Positions 1-7,725 of a stretch of 64,000 nt of DNA are shown in pieces. The stretch is from the NCBI GenBank assembly GCA_017527905.1, contig JAFXPK010000001.1, positions 62,001-126,000 of the forward strand. Direction: 5' to 3'. The stretch is from Paludibacteraceae bacterium. Its GTDB lineage: Bacteria; Bacteroidota; Bacteroidia; Bacteroidales; Paludibacteraceae. Each line of letters begins with the position of its first letter. The first letter of the stretch is position 1. The notes under the pieces are model-generated. The model searched no databases, had not been told where the DNA came from, and saw only the letters and a list, made by a program, of their open reading frames with translations. Both the position numbers and the translations under genes were made by a program.

Positions 1-1
1 T

Positions 2-775
2 CCCGAAAACATTCTGTCGTGGGATTCCGTAGCGGTGATGGATGCGATGCTGAACCGTTTGGAGGACTCCACTGGCATCGAGGTGGTTGTCATCGCGGTG
101 GACTCCCTTGCCAATCAAGATTGTTATGAGACGGCTATTCGTGTCGGGCAGAAGTATGGTGTGGGTAAATCCTCTTTGAATAATGGACTTGTCATCCTGC
201 TCTCCACGCAGGAACGCTGTGTGCAGTTCGCTACAGGGTCCGGGCTGGAGGGTTATTTGCCCGACGTGATTTGCAAGAGGATCCAAAGGGAATGTATGCT
301 CCCTTACTTCAAAGAAGGGGATTGGACGCGCGGCATGACGATGGGTGTGCGCGCTGTTTACGACACGTTACAAGGATCCATGACCTGGGAGGATGAAGGG
401 GAGGAACTGACTCTTTTCGAGATAATCTTTTTCTTGGGTTGCCTTCTTTTTTTCCCGTTCCTCGCCATCTATTTCTGGTGGAAAGGCAAAAAGTGCCCTC
501 ATTGTGGCAAGCATTCCCTGAAGCGGATCACGAGCGAGTTGTCATACTCGGACAGGTCGGTGGTGAAGTATAAGGACACGTATCAGTGCGGTAAATGCGG
601 AGAGCGGACAGTTCGTTTGCGGACCATCTACAAGTCGACCGGCACTTCCCGTAGGTCAGGTGGTGGCGGTGGCGGCTTTGGCGGCGGATTCGGTGGCGGA
701 TTCGGCGGTGGCATGTCTGGTGGACACTTTGGCGGCGGACATTTCGGCGGCGGCGGTGCAGGTTCTAGATTTTAG
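2..775 (+). CDS. TPM-domain membrane protein with zinc ribbon, 5' partial
   Basis: The reading frame is open to the left edge, so the N-terminus (probably a signal peptide) lies outside the window. The visible start is a TPM domain (PF04536 type): ILSWDSVAVMDAMLNRLED leads into TGIEVVVIAVDSL. It is followed by a membrane helix at about residues 140-160, a four-cysteine zinc ribbon (CPHC...CGKC) and a tail of almost pure glycine and phenylalanine ending AGSRF. TPM proteins in Bacteroidota are commonly paired with LemA, which follows 34 nt downstream, so the two probably act together at the envelope. Known members have been linked to photosystem II repair or to acid phosphatase activity; the role here is unknown. 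The family call is firm, the function is not. Confidence 0.8.
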   Translation, partial: PENILSWDSVAVMDAMLNRLEDSTGIEVVVIAVDSLANQDCYETAIRVGQKYGVGKSSLNNGLVILLSTQERCVQFATGSGLEGYLPDVICKRIQRECMLPYFKEGDWTRGMTMGVRAVYDTLQGSMTWEDEGEELTLFEIIFFLGCLLFFPFLAIYFWWKGKKCPHCGKHSLKRITSELSYSDRSVVKYKDTYQCGKCGERTVRLRTIYKSTGTSRRSGGGGGGFGGGFGGGFGGGMSGGHFGGGHFGGGGAGSRF

Positions 776-809
776 TGTGAAAATTATTAAATCATAAAAG
801 TTTATTGGT

Positions 810-1391
810 ATGAAAAAAAGTACGATTTTTTTGATTGGGGCGATTGTCGTCCTAGTGATTTGGTGCATTTCCGCCTATAACAATTTGGTGCAGAAGGACG
901 AGAAAGTGACTGCTGCATGGGGAAACGTGGAGACACAGTATCAACGCCGTGCGGATCTCATCCCTAATTTGGTAGAGGTGGTGAAAGGCTATGCCAAACA
1001 CGAGCAAGGAACGCTCACCGCAGTGATCGAGGCGAGAAGCAAGGCGACTTCCATCACGATTGATCCGTCCAACATCACTCCTGAGGAGTTGGCGAAGTAT
1101 CAGGAAGCGCAAAGCTCCGTTTCCAGCGCTTTGGGCAAGTTGTTGGCTGTGGCAGAAGCCTATCCGGACTTGAAGGCGGAGTCCCGTTTCGCCGATTTGC
1201 AGGCTCAATTGGAGGGAACTGAGAACCGCATCGCGGAGTCACGCCGTGTGTTTAATGAGACGGCGAAGGATTTCAACATGGAGCTTCGCTCATTCCCTAA
1301 TAATATATTAGGTGGAATCTTCGGACTGAGAACCCGCGCTTATTTCGAGTCGGAATACGGAGCTAACAAGGCGCCTAAAGTGGAGTTCTAA
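810..1391 (+). CDS. lemA: LemA family protein
   Basis: A 193-residue protein of normal LemA length. It has one N-terminal membrane helix (about residues 5-23), then the signature NNLVQKDEKVTAAWGNVETQ and RRADLIPNLVEVVKGYA, and the rest is predicted long alpha-helix. The family forms a helical domain outside the inner membrane and its biochemical role is not known. It sits 34 nt after the TPM gene, and a strong terminator follows, so the two form one transcription unit. Confidence in the family is high. Confidence 0.93.
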   Translation: MKKSTIFLIGAIVVLVIWCISAYNNLVQKDEKVTAAWGNVETQYQRRADLIPNLVEVVKGYAKHEQGTLTAVIEARSKATSITIDPSNITPEELAKYQEAQSSVSSALGKLLAVAEAYPDLKAESRFADLQAQLEGTENRIAESRRVFNETAKDFNMELRSFPNNILGGIFGLRTRAYFESEYGANKAPKVEF

Positions 1392-1419
1392 TCGTTAGGA
1401 TTTCCCCAATTATGATATG

Positions 1420-1458
1420 GGGGAGGAATCGGAGACATCTGATTCCTCCCCTCTTTTT
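1420..1458 (+). terminator. Rho-independent terminator after lemA
   Basis: GGGGAGGAATC (1420-1430) pairs perfectly with GATTCCTCCCC (1441-1451). Three further pairs extend the stem to a GACA tetraloop, and TCTTTTT follows. It ends the TPM-lemA unit. Confidence 0.88.
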
Positions 1459-1571
1459 ATGTCGACACATATCCTCTTTTGCCGCATGCGGGAAGGACGG
1501 GGAATCTTTGTGCATCATTTTTTTTTCGAAATTCCGTCAGTTTTTGGCGTGAGAAATAAAACAAAAATCAC

Positions 1572-1579
1572 TATATTTG
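1572..1579 (+). promoter_or_regulatory. Candidate -7 element for secDF
   Basis: TATATTTG matches the Bacteroidota -7 consensus TAnnTTTG, about 98 nt before the secDF start. The nearest TTTG upstream (1543-1546) is spaced 25 nt away rather than 19-21, so support is partial. Confidence 0.45.
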
Positions 1580-1676
1580 CGCTCCGATTGAAAGTGGGTT
1601 TGTTTTTGACCCAGTGATTCAGTCTGTTAATGTGAAAAATATATTTAAAAATTATTTATAATTAACTATTATTAAA

Positions 1677-4600
1677 ATGCAAAACAAAGGATTTGTAAAG
1701 TTGATTGCGGTGCTTTTCGCATTCGCTTGCCTCTTTTACCTTTCGTTTAGCCTTGTCACCAACCATTATGAGAATAAGGCTTCCAAGATGTTTGGTGAGG
1801 GTACGGAAGAATACAACAGGTATCTCGACTCCCTTTCGGGAGAGAAGATTTGGTTGGGTTATACGTTGAAGGAGTGCCGCGAGAATGAGTTGAACTTGGG
1901 TTTGGACTTGAAGGGTGGTATGAATGTGGTGATGGAGGTTTCCGTTGCCGACATCATCAAATCTTTGGCGGGAAGCCAGGCCAATACCGATGAATTTGTG
2001 AGTGCGATGAAGTTGGCTAAGGAAAAGCAACTCAACACTCAAAAGGATTTCGTGGATCTTTTTGCGGAAGCCTATAAGGAGACGAACCCAGGGAAACCGT
2101 TGTTCTATTTGTTCTCATACGAGTTGAAGGATAAATTCACGAACACGCCGGAGGATCGTGAAGTGGTGTCGGTTTTGAAGGAACAAGTGAAGGTTGCAGT
2201 AGACAACTCCTTCAATGTGCTTCGTTCCCGTATCGACCGTTTCGGTGTGGTTCAACCGAATATTCAACAATTGGATATCGCTGGACGTATCTTGATCGAG
2301 ATGCCAGGTGTGAAGGAGCCAGAGCGTGTGCGTAAGTTGCTGCAGGGTTCTGCCGACCTCGAATTCTGGGAGACGTATGATTACTCTGAGGTATATGAGT
2401 ATCTTCAGGCGGTAAACAACATGGCTAGGGATATGGAGTCTGCCTCTGCGAAGAAGGAGGCTAATGCGGATAGCATTGCGCAGAACAATGTGAAAGACAC
2501 TGTCGCACAGTCTATCGCTGATAGTCTTATCGCAGCCGCCACTTCAGATTCTCAGAGCGAGGAGAACCTTTCCGTTGAGGAGTTCAAGAAACAAAACCCT
2601 CTCTTCGCCGTTTTGCAACAAATGCAAAGGCAGGATGGTAGAGGCCCAGTTCTCGGTGTCGCAGAGATCAAGGATACTGCTAAGGTGATGAACTATTTCA
2701 GATTGGCTCGTGAGAGACGTCTGATTCCTTTCAGCTTGCGTCCTGTATGGTGCATCAAGCCAATGGATAAGGCTGGCCTTTATGTGCAGTTGATCGCACT
2801 TAACTGTTCGAGAAGAGATGGTAAGGCACCTTTGGGTGGTTCCGTCATCACGGATGCTCGCGCGGATTATAGCCAATTCGGTTCTTCCGCTGAGGTTAGC
2901 ATGGAGATGAATCAGGAAGGCGCTAAGAAGTGGGCTGATTTGACAAAGAAGAATATCAACAAGAGTGTGGCTATCGTGTTGGATGGCTTTGTTTACTCTT
3001 TCCCTAACGTTAATTGCGAGATTACCGGTGGACGTTCTCAGATTTCCGGTAACTTCACGATGGAGGAGGCGAAGGACTTGGCCAATGTGTTGAAGTCTGG
3101 TAAGATGCCTGCTCCTGCACATATTGTTCAAGAGGATGTCGTTGGTCCATCTTTGGGTCAAGAGGCAATCAATGCGGGATTCATCTCCTTCGTTGTCGCC
3201 TTCATCCTTGTCTTGATCTACATGATCTTCTATTATGGATTGATTCCTGGTCTTGTGGCTGACTTCGCGTTGCTTTGCAATGTGTTCTTCATATTCAGCG
3301 TGTTGGCTTCCTTCAAGGCGGTCTTGACGTTGCCTGGTATCGCAGGTATCGTGTTGACCCTCGGTATGGCGGTCGATGCGAACGTGTTGATTTATGAGCG
3401 TATTCGTGAGGAGAAACGTAACAACAAACCTCTCAAGCAAGCGTTGGTGGATGGTTATGGTAATGCGTTGAGCGCCATCCTCGACTCTAATATCACTACG
3501 GTTTTGACGGGTATCATCCTCTTCGTGTTCGGAACAGGTCCGATCAAGGGATTCGCCACCACGTTGATCATTGGTGTGCTCTGCTCTTTGTTCACCGCAG
3601 TGTTCATCTCTCGTCTGATATTCGATTTCTTGAGCAAGAAGAAGCCAGTGTTGATGGAGAGTCTGCCATTCTGCACTTCTATCACGAAGGATTTCTTGCA
3701 GAATGTGAACTTCGATTTCATTGGCAAGGCTAAGCCATTCATGACGGGTTCTCTCATCATCTTGCTTGTTGGTTTGGCATCATTGTTCACTTCTGGTTTG
3801 AAGGCAGGTATCGACTTCTCTGGAGGTCGTAACTATATCGTTCGTTTCGAACAGCCGATTAACACGGCGGAGATGGCATCCTCTTTGAGAAATGTGTTTG
3901 ACAATGTGAACGTCATCACTATCGGAGAGAGCAATAAGGTGAGAATTTCCACGAACTATAGAATCTTGGAGAATTCCGACACAATCGATGACGAGATCGA
4001 GTCCATGGTTTACGAGGGTGTCAAGTCGTATTTGCCAGAAGGCGTTACGAAAGAGATGTTCTTGAGCCGTTACGTGCGTACGGAGGCTGGTGAATTCGGT
4101 GCTGATGTGGAGGATGGTTCTGTAACATATGGTTTGCAGAGCTCCCAGAAGGTGGGTCCTACCATGGCAGACGACATCAAGACTTCCGCTATCTTCGCGG
4201 TTTTGATCGCTGTGTTGGTTATCGGTCTTTATATCTTGATCCGTTTCCGCAACTTGTCGTTCAGCTTGGGTGCGGTTGCGGCTTTGGTTCACGATACGTT
4301 GTTCATCATGGGTATCTTCTCCTTGTTGAAGAATGTTATGCCGTTCTCCATGGAGGTGGATCAGTCGTTCATTGCGGCTATCTTGACGGTCATCGGTTAC
4401 TCTATCAATGATAAGGTGGTCATCTTCGACCGTATCCGTGAGTTCCGTAAGTTGTATAAGTCCCGTGATGATCATAGATTGTTCAACGATGCCTTGAATT
4501 CCACATTGAGCCGTACGTTCAGTACCTCTATGAGTACCTTGGTTGTGTTGTTGATCATCTTCGTGTTCGGTGGTGACACTATCCGTGGATTCATCTTCGC

Positions 4601-4751
4601 GATGTTGGTCGGTGTTATTGTCGGTACGTATTCTTCATGGTTTATCGCTGCGCCTATCGCTCATAGATTCTTGCCTAAGAAAGAGGCAGAGTTTATGAAT
4701 GCTAATGGCAAGGCTGATAACTCAAAGAAGACAGACCTTGTGACTAAATAA
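1677..4751 (+). CDS. secDF: Protein translocase SecDF fusion
   Basis: A 1024-residue fusion of SecD and SecF, the usual form in Bacteroidota. It uses the proton gradient to help pull Sec substrates across the inner membrane. The SecD half has DLKGGMNVVMEV near the N-terminus and GMAVDANVLIYERIREE in the membrane part. The SecF half has GIDFSGGRNYIVRF and VIGYSINDKVVIFDRIREF. About twelve membrane segments are visible in two groups of six. An insertion rich in Ala, Asp and Ser (about residues 245-300) lies between SecD blocks and is probably a species-specific linker. A strong terminator follows. The identification is secure. Confidence 0.97.
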   Translation: MQNKGFVKLIAVLFAFACLFYLSFSLVTNHYENKASKMFGEGTEEYNRYLDSLSGEKIWLGYTLKECRENELNLGLDLKGGMNVVMEVSVADIIKSLAGSQANTDEFVSAMKLAKEKQLNTQKDFVDLFAEAYKETNPGKPLFYLFSYELKDKFTNTPEDREVVSVLKEQVKVAVDNSFNVLRSRIDRFGVVQPNIQQLDIAGRILIEMPGVKEPERVRKLLQGSADLEFWETYDYSEVYEYLQAVNNMARDMESASAKKEANADSIAQNNVKDTVAQSIADSLIAAATSDSQSEENLSVEEFKKQNPLFAVLQQMQRQDGRGPVLGVAEIKDTAKVMNYFRLARERRLIPFSLRPVWCIKPMDKAGLYVQLIALNCSRRDGKAPLGGSVITDARADYSQFGSSAEVSMEMNQEGAKKWADLTKKNINKSVAIVLDGFVYSFPNVNCEITGGRSQISGNFTMEEAKDLANVLKSGKMPAPAHIVQEDVVGPSLGQEAINAGFISFVVAFILVLIYMIFYYGLIPGLVADFALLCNVFFIFSVLASFKAVLTLPGIAGIVLTLGMAVDANVLIYERIREEKRNNKPLKQALVDGYGNALSAILDSNITTVLTGIILFVFGTGPIKGFATTLIIGVLCSLFTAVFISRLIFDFLSKKKPVLMESLPFCTSITKDFLQNVNFDFIGKAKPFMTGSLIILLVGLASLFTSGLKAGIDFSGGRNYIVRFEQPINTAEMASSLRNVFDNVNVITIGESNKVRISTNYRILENSDTIDDEIESMVYEGVKSYLPEGVTKEMFLSRYVRTEAGEFGADVEDGSVTYGLQSSQKVGPTMADDIKTSAIFAVLIAVLVIGLYILIRFRNLSFSLGAVAALVHDTLFIMGIFSLLKNVMPFSMEVDQSFIAAILTVIGYSINDKVVIFDRIREFRKLYKSRDDHRLFNDALNSTLSRTFSTSMSTLVVLLIIFVFGGDTIRGFIFAMLVGVIVGTYSSWFIAAPIAHRFLPKKEAEFMNANGKADNSKKTDLVTK

Positions 4752-4797
4752 GGGATTTAGGATTTGTAATTCGTAAATCTTATTCGAACATTACAAT

Positions 4798-4844
4798 AAA
4801 GATTTCACGCATTTTCTTCTTAGAAATGTGTGAAATCTTTTTTA
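4798..4844 (+). terminator. Terminator or attenuator between secDF and ispG
   Basis: A 17-bp stem (4798-4814 with 4824-4840, one G-U pair) with a 9-nt loop ends in a T run. It lies only 13 nt before the preferred ispG start, leaving no room for a promoter between hairpin and gene. Confidence 0.85.
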
Positions 4845-4857
4845 TCGTATGTGGCTT

Positions 4858-6627
4858 ATGAAATATTTGCAGTCTGACGATTTGTTTAATTACAGACGGA
4901 GAAACTCTTCCGTTGTGCATGTCGGTGGCTTGTCTTTGGGTGGCGATAACCCGATACGGGTGCAATCCATGGCGAATACCAACACGAACGACATTGAACC
5001 TAGTGTGGAACAGGCGTTGCGTATTGTTTCCGCGGGAGGTGAACTTGTGCGTTTTACAGCCCAAGGTGTAAAGGAGGCCGAAAGTTTGAAACTGATTCGG
5101 CGCTCTTTGACCGATAGAGGTTGTGATGTGCCTTTGGTGGCGGATATCCATTTTAATCCTGCCGCTGCGGAGGTGGCTGCTCAGTATGTCGAGAAGGTGC
5201 GTGTCAATCCAGGCAATTTCGTCGATAGGGTTCATACCCTCCAACGTTTTGATTACACGGACGAGGAGTATCAGCAGGAACTGGAGAAGATAAAGAATCG
5301 ACTGCTTCCTCTGTTGCGTATTTGCAAGGAGCATCACACCGCCTTGAGGATTGGAGTGAACCATGGCTCGTTGTCCGATAGGATATTGTCCCGCTACGGT
5401 GATACGCCTCGTGGCATGGTTGAGTCGTGTATGGAGTTCCTGCGCATCTGTAGGGAGGATGGCTTCAACGACGTCGTGATTTCCATCAAGGCTTCCAACA
5501 CGGTGGTCATGGTGCAGACGGTGCGTCTTTTGGCGGCCACGATGGAGGAAGAGGGAATGCGATATCCGTTGCATCTTGGCGTCACGGAGGCCGGAGACGG
5601 TGAGGATGGCCGTGTGAAGTCCGCCTTGGGCATTGGCGCATTGTTGGCGGATGGTATTGGCGACACGGTGCGCGTTTCGTTGAGCGAGGAGCCGGAGTGT
5701 GAGATTCCTGTTGCCCGCAAGTTGGTCGATTATGTCACGAAGAGGGCTGGGCATGCTAAGATTGTCGCGAAGGATTCCGGCATGGTCAATCCGTTCCAGT
5801 ATGCCCGTAGAAGCACATTCAAGGTGGATCGTGTCGGTGAGGGTGCCCTCCCTGTTGTGGTCACCTCCTCCGCGGTCTCTTGTCAAGGGCTGGAACCGGA
5901 CTATAGCCTGGAGAACGGACGATTGGGTGGCGCTCTTTTGTACGAGGTGAGTCGCCTTGCGGACTTGCGTTCCGATGCTTCCCCATTGAAATTCTTGCAG
6001 CTGTCGTATCCTGATTATACGGATGAAGTTAAGAAATCGCTGGATGAGCGGACTGTCATTGTGATGACCACCGACCATCCGAACGGAGTAGGGGAGCAGC
6101 GCGCCTTTTTCCATGCGTTGCTTGCCGATGGCGTACGGAACCCTGTCGTGTTGAAGCGCAGATACGAAGATGCTAATCTTGAGGATCTGCAAATCAAGGC
6201 GGCGGCGGACTTGGGGGTGTTTTTCATCGATGGTTTGGGGGATGGTTTGTGGATAGAGGCCCCGAATGTGCCTCAGTCCCAGTTGCTCTCCCTGTCTTTC
6301 GGCATTTTGCAAGGCTCACGCGTGAGGGTTAGTAAGACAGAGTATATCTCATGCCCGAGTTGCGGAAGGACATTGTTCGATTTGCAGGCCACCATCGCGC
6401 GGATCAAGGAGAAGACTTCCCATCTGAAAGGCCTGAAAATAGGCATTATGGGGTGCATTGTGAATGGCCCGGGTGAGATGGCCGACGCTGACTATGGATA
6501 TGTGGGTTCGGCGAAAGGCAAGGTGAACCTTTACAAGGGGCAGACCTGCGTGGAAAAGCTCATTCCGGAGTCGGAGGCGGTCGAAAGGCTGATTGACTTG
6601 ATTAAGCGAAATGGAGATTGGAAATAA
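4858..6627 (+). CDS. ispG: 4-hydroxy-3-methylbut-2-enyl diphosphate synthase (flavodoxin/ferredoxin)
   Basis: IspG reduces methylerythritol cyclodiphosphate to HMBPP in the non-mevalonate isoprenoid pathway. The 589-residue length is the long form with an extra domain inserted between the TIM barrel and the iron-sulfur domain, as is usual in Bacteroidota. The barrel begins at GGDNPIRVQSMANTNTND. The C-terminal domain carries the 4Fe-4S cysteines C499 and C502 (CPSCGRTLFD) and C533 (GIMGCIVNGPGEMADADYG). The start at 4858 is preferred over an ATG at 4849, which abuts the upstream hairpin; known relatives begin close to the DLFNYRRR motif. ispH, the next enzyme of the pathway, is at 58.2 kb. 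Confidence 0.95.
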   Translation: MKYLQSDDLFNYRRRNSSVVHVGGLSLGGDNPIRVQSMANTNTNDIEPSVEQALRIVSAGGELVRFTAQGVKEAESLKLIRRSLTDRGCDVPLVADIHFNPAAAEVAAQYVEKVRVNPGNFVDRVHTLQRFDYTDEEYQQELEKIKNRLLPLLRICKEHHTALRIGVNHGSLSDRILSRYGDTPRGMVESCMEFLRICREDGFNDVVISIKASNTVVMVQTVRLLAATMEEEGMRYPLHLGVTEAGDGEDGRVKSALGIGALLADGIGDTVRVSLSEEPECEIPVARKLVDYVTKRAGHAKIVAKDSGMVNPFQYARRSTFKVDRVGEGALPVVVTSSAVSCQGLEPDYSLENGRLGGALLYEVSRLADLRSDASPLKFLQLSYPDYTDEVKKSLDERTVIVMTTDHPNGVGEQRAFFHALLADGVRNPVVLKRRYEDANLEDLQIKAAADLGVFFIDGLGDGLWIEAPNVPQSQLLSLSFGILQGSRVRVSKTEYISCPSCGRTLFDLQATIARIKEKTSHLKGLKIGIMGCIVNGPGEMADADYGYVGSAKGKVNLYKGQTCVEKLIPESEAVERLIDLIKRNGDWK

Positions 6628-6632
6628 ATTCA

Positions 6633-6640
6633 TATCTTTG
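6633..6640 (+). promoter_or_regulatory. Candidate -7 element for fabG
   Basis: TATCTTTG matches TAnnTTTG 33 nt before the fabG ATG. No matching TTTG lies 19-21 nt upstream. Confidence 0.45.
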
Positions 6641-6673
6641 CGTAAGATTAATAACTAAAAAGAGAATATAATT

Positions 6674-7420
6674 ATGGGATTGTTAAATGGGAAAACGGCC
6701 CTTATCACAGGTGCCGCCAGAGGTATTGGTAAGGCCATCGCTTTGAAGTTTGCCAGCGAGGGTGCGAATATAGCGTTCACGGATTTGAAGATTGACGAGC
6801 TTGGAAAGGCTACGGAGGCAGAGATTGCCGCTTTGGGTGTGAAGGCTAAGGGATATGCTTCCAATGCCGCTGATTTCGAGGAGACTCATAAAGTGGTAGA
6901 ACAAATCCAAAAGGATTTTGGTAGCATCGATATTTTGGTGAACAATGCGGGTATCACAAAGGATACGTTGTTGTTGCGTATGACGGAGGCTCAGTGGGAC
7001 GCTGTCTTGACGGTGAACCTGAAGTCCGCGTTCAATTTCATCCACGCTTGCGCACCTATCATGATGCGTCAACGAGGCGGTAGCATCATCAACATGAGTT
7101 CAGTTGTGGGTGTTTCCGGAAATGCCGGACAGTGCAACTATTCCGCATCGAAGGCAGGTATGATCGGTTTGGCTAAGTCTACCGCTAAGGAGCTGGGCTC
7201 CCGTGGCATCCGTGCGAACTGTATCGCCCCTGGTTTCATCTTGACGGATATGACCATGCAATTGTCGGAGGAAGTGCGTAAGCAATGGACGGACACTATT
7301 CCGTTGAGACGTGGTGGAACTCCTGAGGATGTGGCTAATGTCGCTACATTCTTGGCGTCCGACCTCTCCTCGTATGTTTCCGGTCAGGTCATCCACTGTT
7401 GCGGTGGTATGAATATGTAA
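6674..7420 (+). CDS. fabG: 3-oxoacyl-ACP reductase FabG
   Basis: A 248-residue short-chain dehydrogenase that reduces beta-ketoacyl-ACP in fatty-acid elongation. The NADPH site is TGAARGIG (12-19) and the family motif NNAG is at 90-93. The catalytic residues are S143, Y156 and K160 (YSASK). The C-terminus has the usual VSGQVIHCCGGMNM ending. It stands alone between terminators, away from the fabH-fabK-fabF cluster at 35-38 kb and fabD at 43 kb. The match to FabG rather than a general SDR is strong because of length and the QCNYSASKAGMIGLAKS stretch. Confidence 0.94.
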   Translation: MGLLNGKTALITGAARGIGKAIALKFASEGANIAFTDLKIDELGKATEAEIAALGVKAKGYASNAADFEETHKVVEQIQKDFGSIDILVNNAGITKDTLLLRMTEAQWDAVLTVNLKSAFNFIHACAPIMMRQRGGSIINMSSVVGVSGNAGQCNYSASKAGMIGLAKSTAKELGSRGIRANCIAPGFILTDMTMQLSEEVRKQWTDTIPLRRGGTPEDVANVATFLASDLSSYVSGQVIHCCGGMNM

Positions 7421-7444
7421 TTTTATCATATCGAATAAGGATTG

Positions 7445-7482
7445 GGGGAATGTGTTCTTCGGGAACACGTTCCCCTTTCTTT
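7445..7482 (+). terminator. Rho-independent terminator after fabG
   Basis: GGGGAATGTGTTC (7445-7457) pairs with GAACACGTTCCCC (7463-7475), with one T-G wobble and a 5-nt loop, followed by TTTCTTTT. Confidence 0.88.
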
Positions 7483-7594
7483 TCCCCCACCTTTTCAACC
7501 GTTTTCTAACCTGTTTTCAACAGGAATACTAACAATTATCCCCCCTTATTCCGCTGTATACTTTAGTTAGGTTATAAAAATATGTTAATAAATG

Positions 7595-7625
7595 TTGGTA
7601 CATTGTGGATTTTTTACCATCTTTG
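7595..7625 (+). promoter_or_regulatory. Candidate promoter, upstream copy, giant repeat gene
   Basis: TTGG (7595-7598) is followed after 19 nt by CATCTTTG (7618-7625), one base off TAnnTTTG. Spacing is ideal. Confidence 0.35.
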
Positions 7626-7672
7626 AAGTTATTTAGGTGAGTTAGATATATCGGTGATGATAGATTTCTTCA

Positions 7673-7680
7673 TAAATTTG
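7673..7680 (+). promoter_or_regulatory. Candidate -7 element, proximal copy, giant repeat gene
   Basis: TAAATTTG is an exact TAnnTTTG match 46 nt before the ATG at 7726, but no TTTG sits at the right distance upstream. A transcript from here would begin near 7687 and favours the 7726 start. Confidence 0.4.
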
Positions 7681-7725
7681 TGTTTTTGAACGTCGGTGAA
7701 TGGCTCAGGATTTTGTAGTTCGATT

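Larger units (their letters stand above)
7421..7725. other. Intergenic region before the giant repeat gene
   Basis: This stretch holds the fabG terminator (7445-7482) and an AT-rich tract with two candidate promoters. No coding region was found in it. An in-frame GTG at 7696 is possible but would place ten residues before the signal peptide. Confidence 0.7.

Noticed and set aside
1417..1617. A 66-codon plus-strand frame after lemA
   Set aside because: It runs through the terminator hairpin and secDF promoter and has no family resemblance.
4780..6312. A 510-codon minus-strand frame
   Set aside because: It is antisense to ispG, which has full family motifs.
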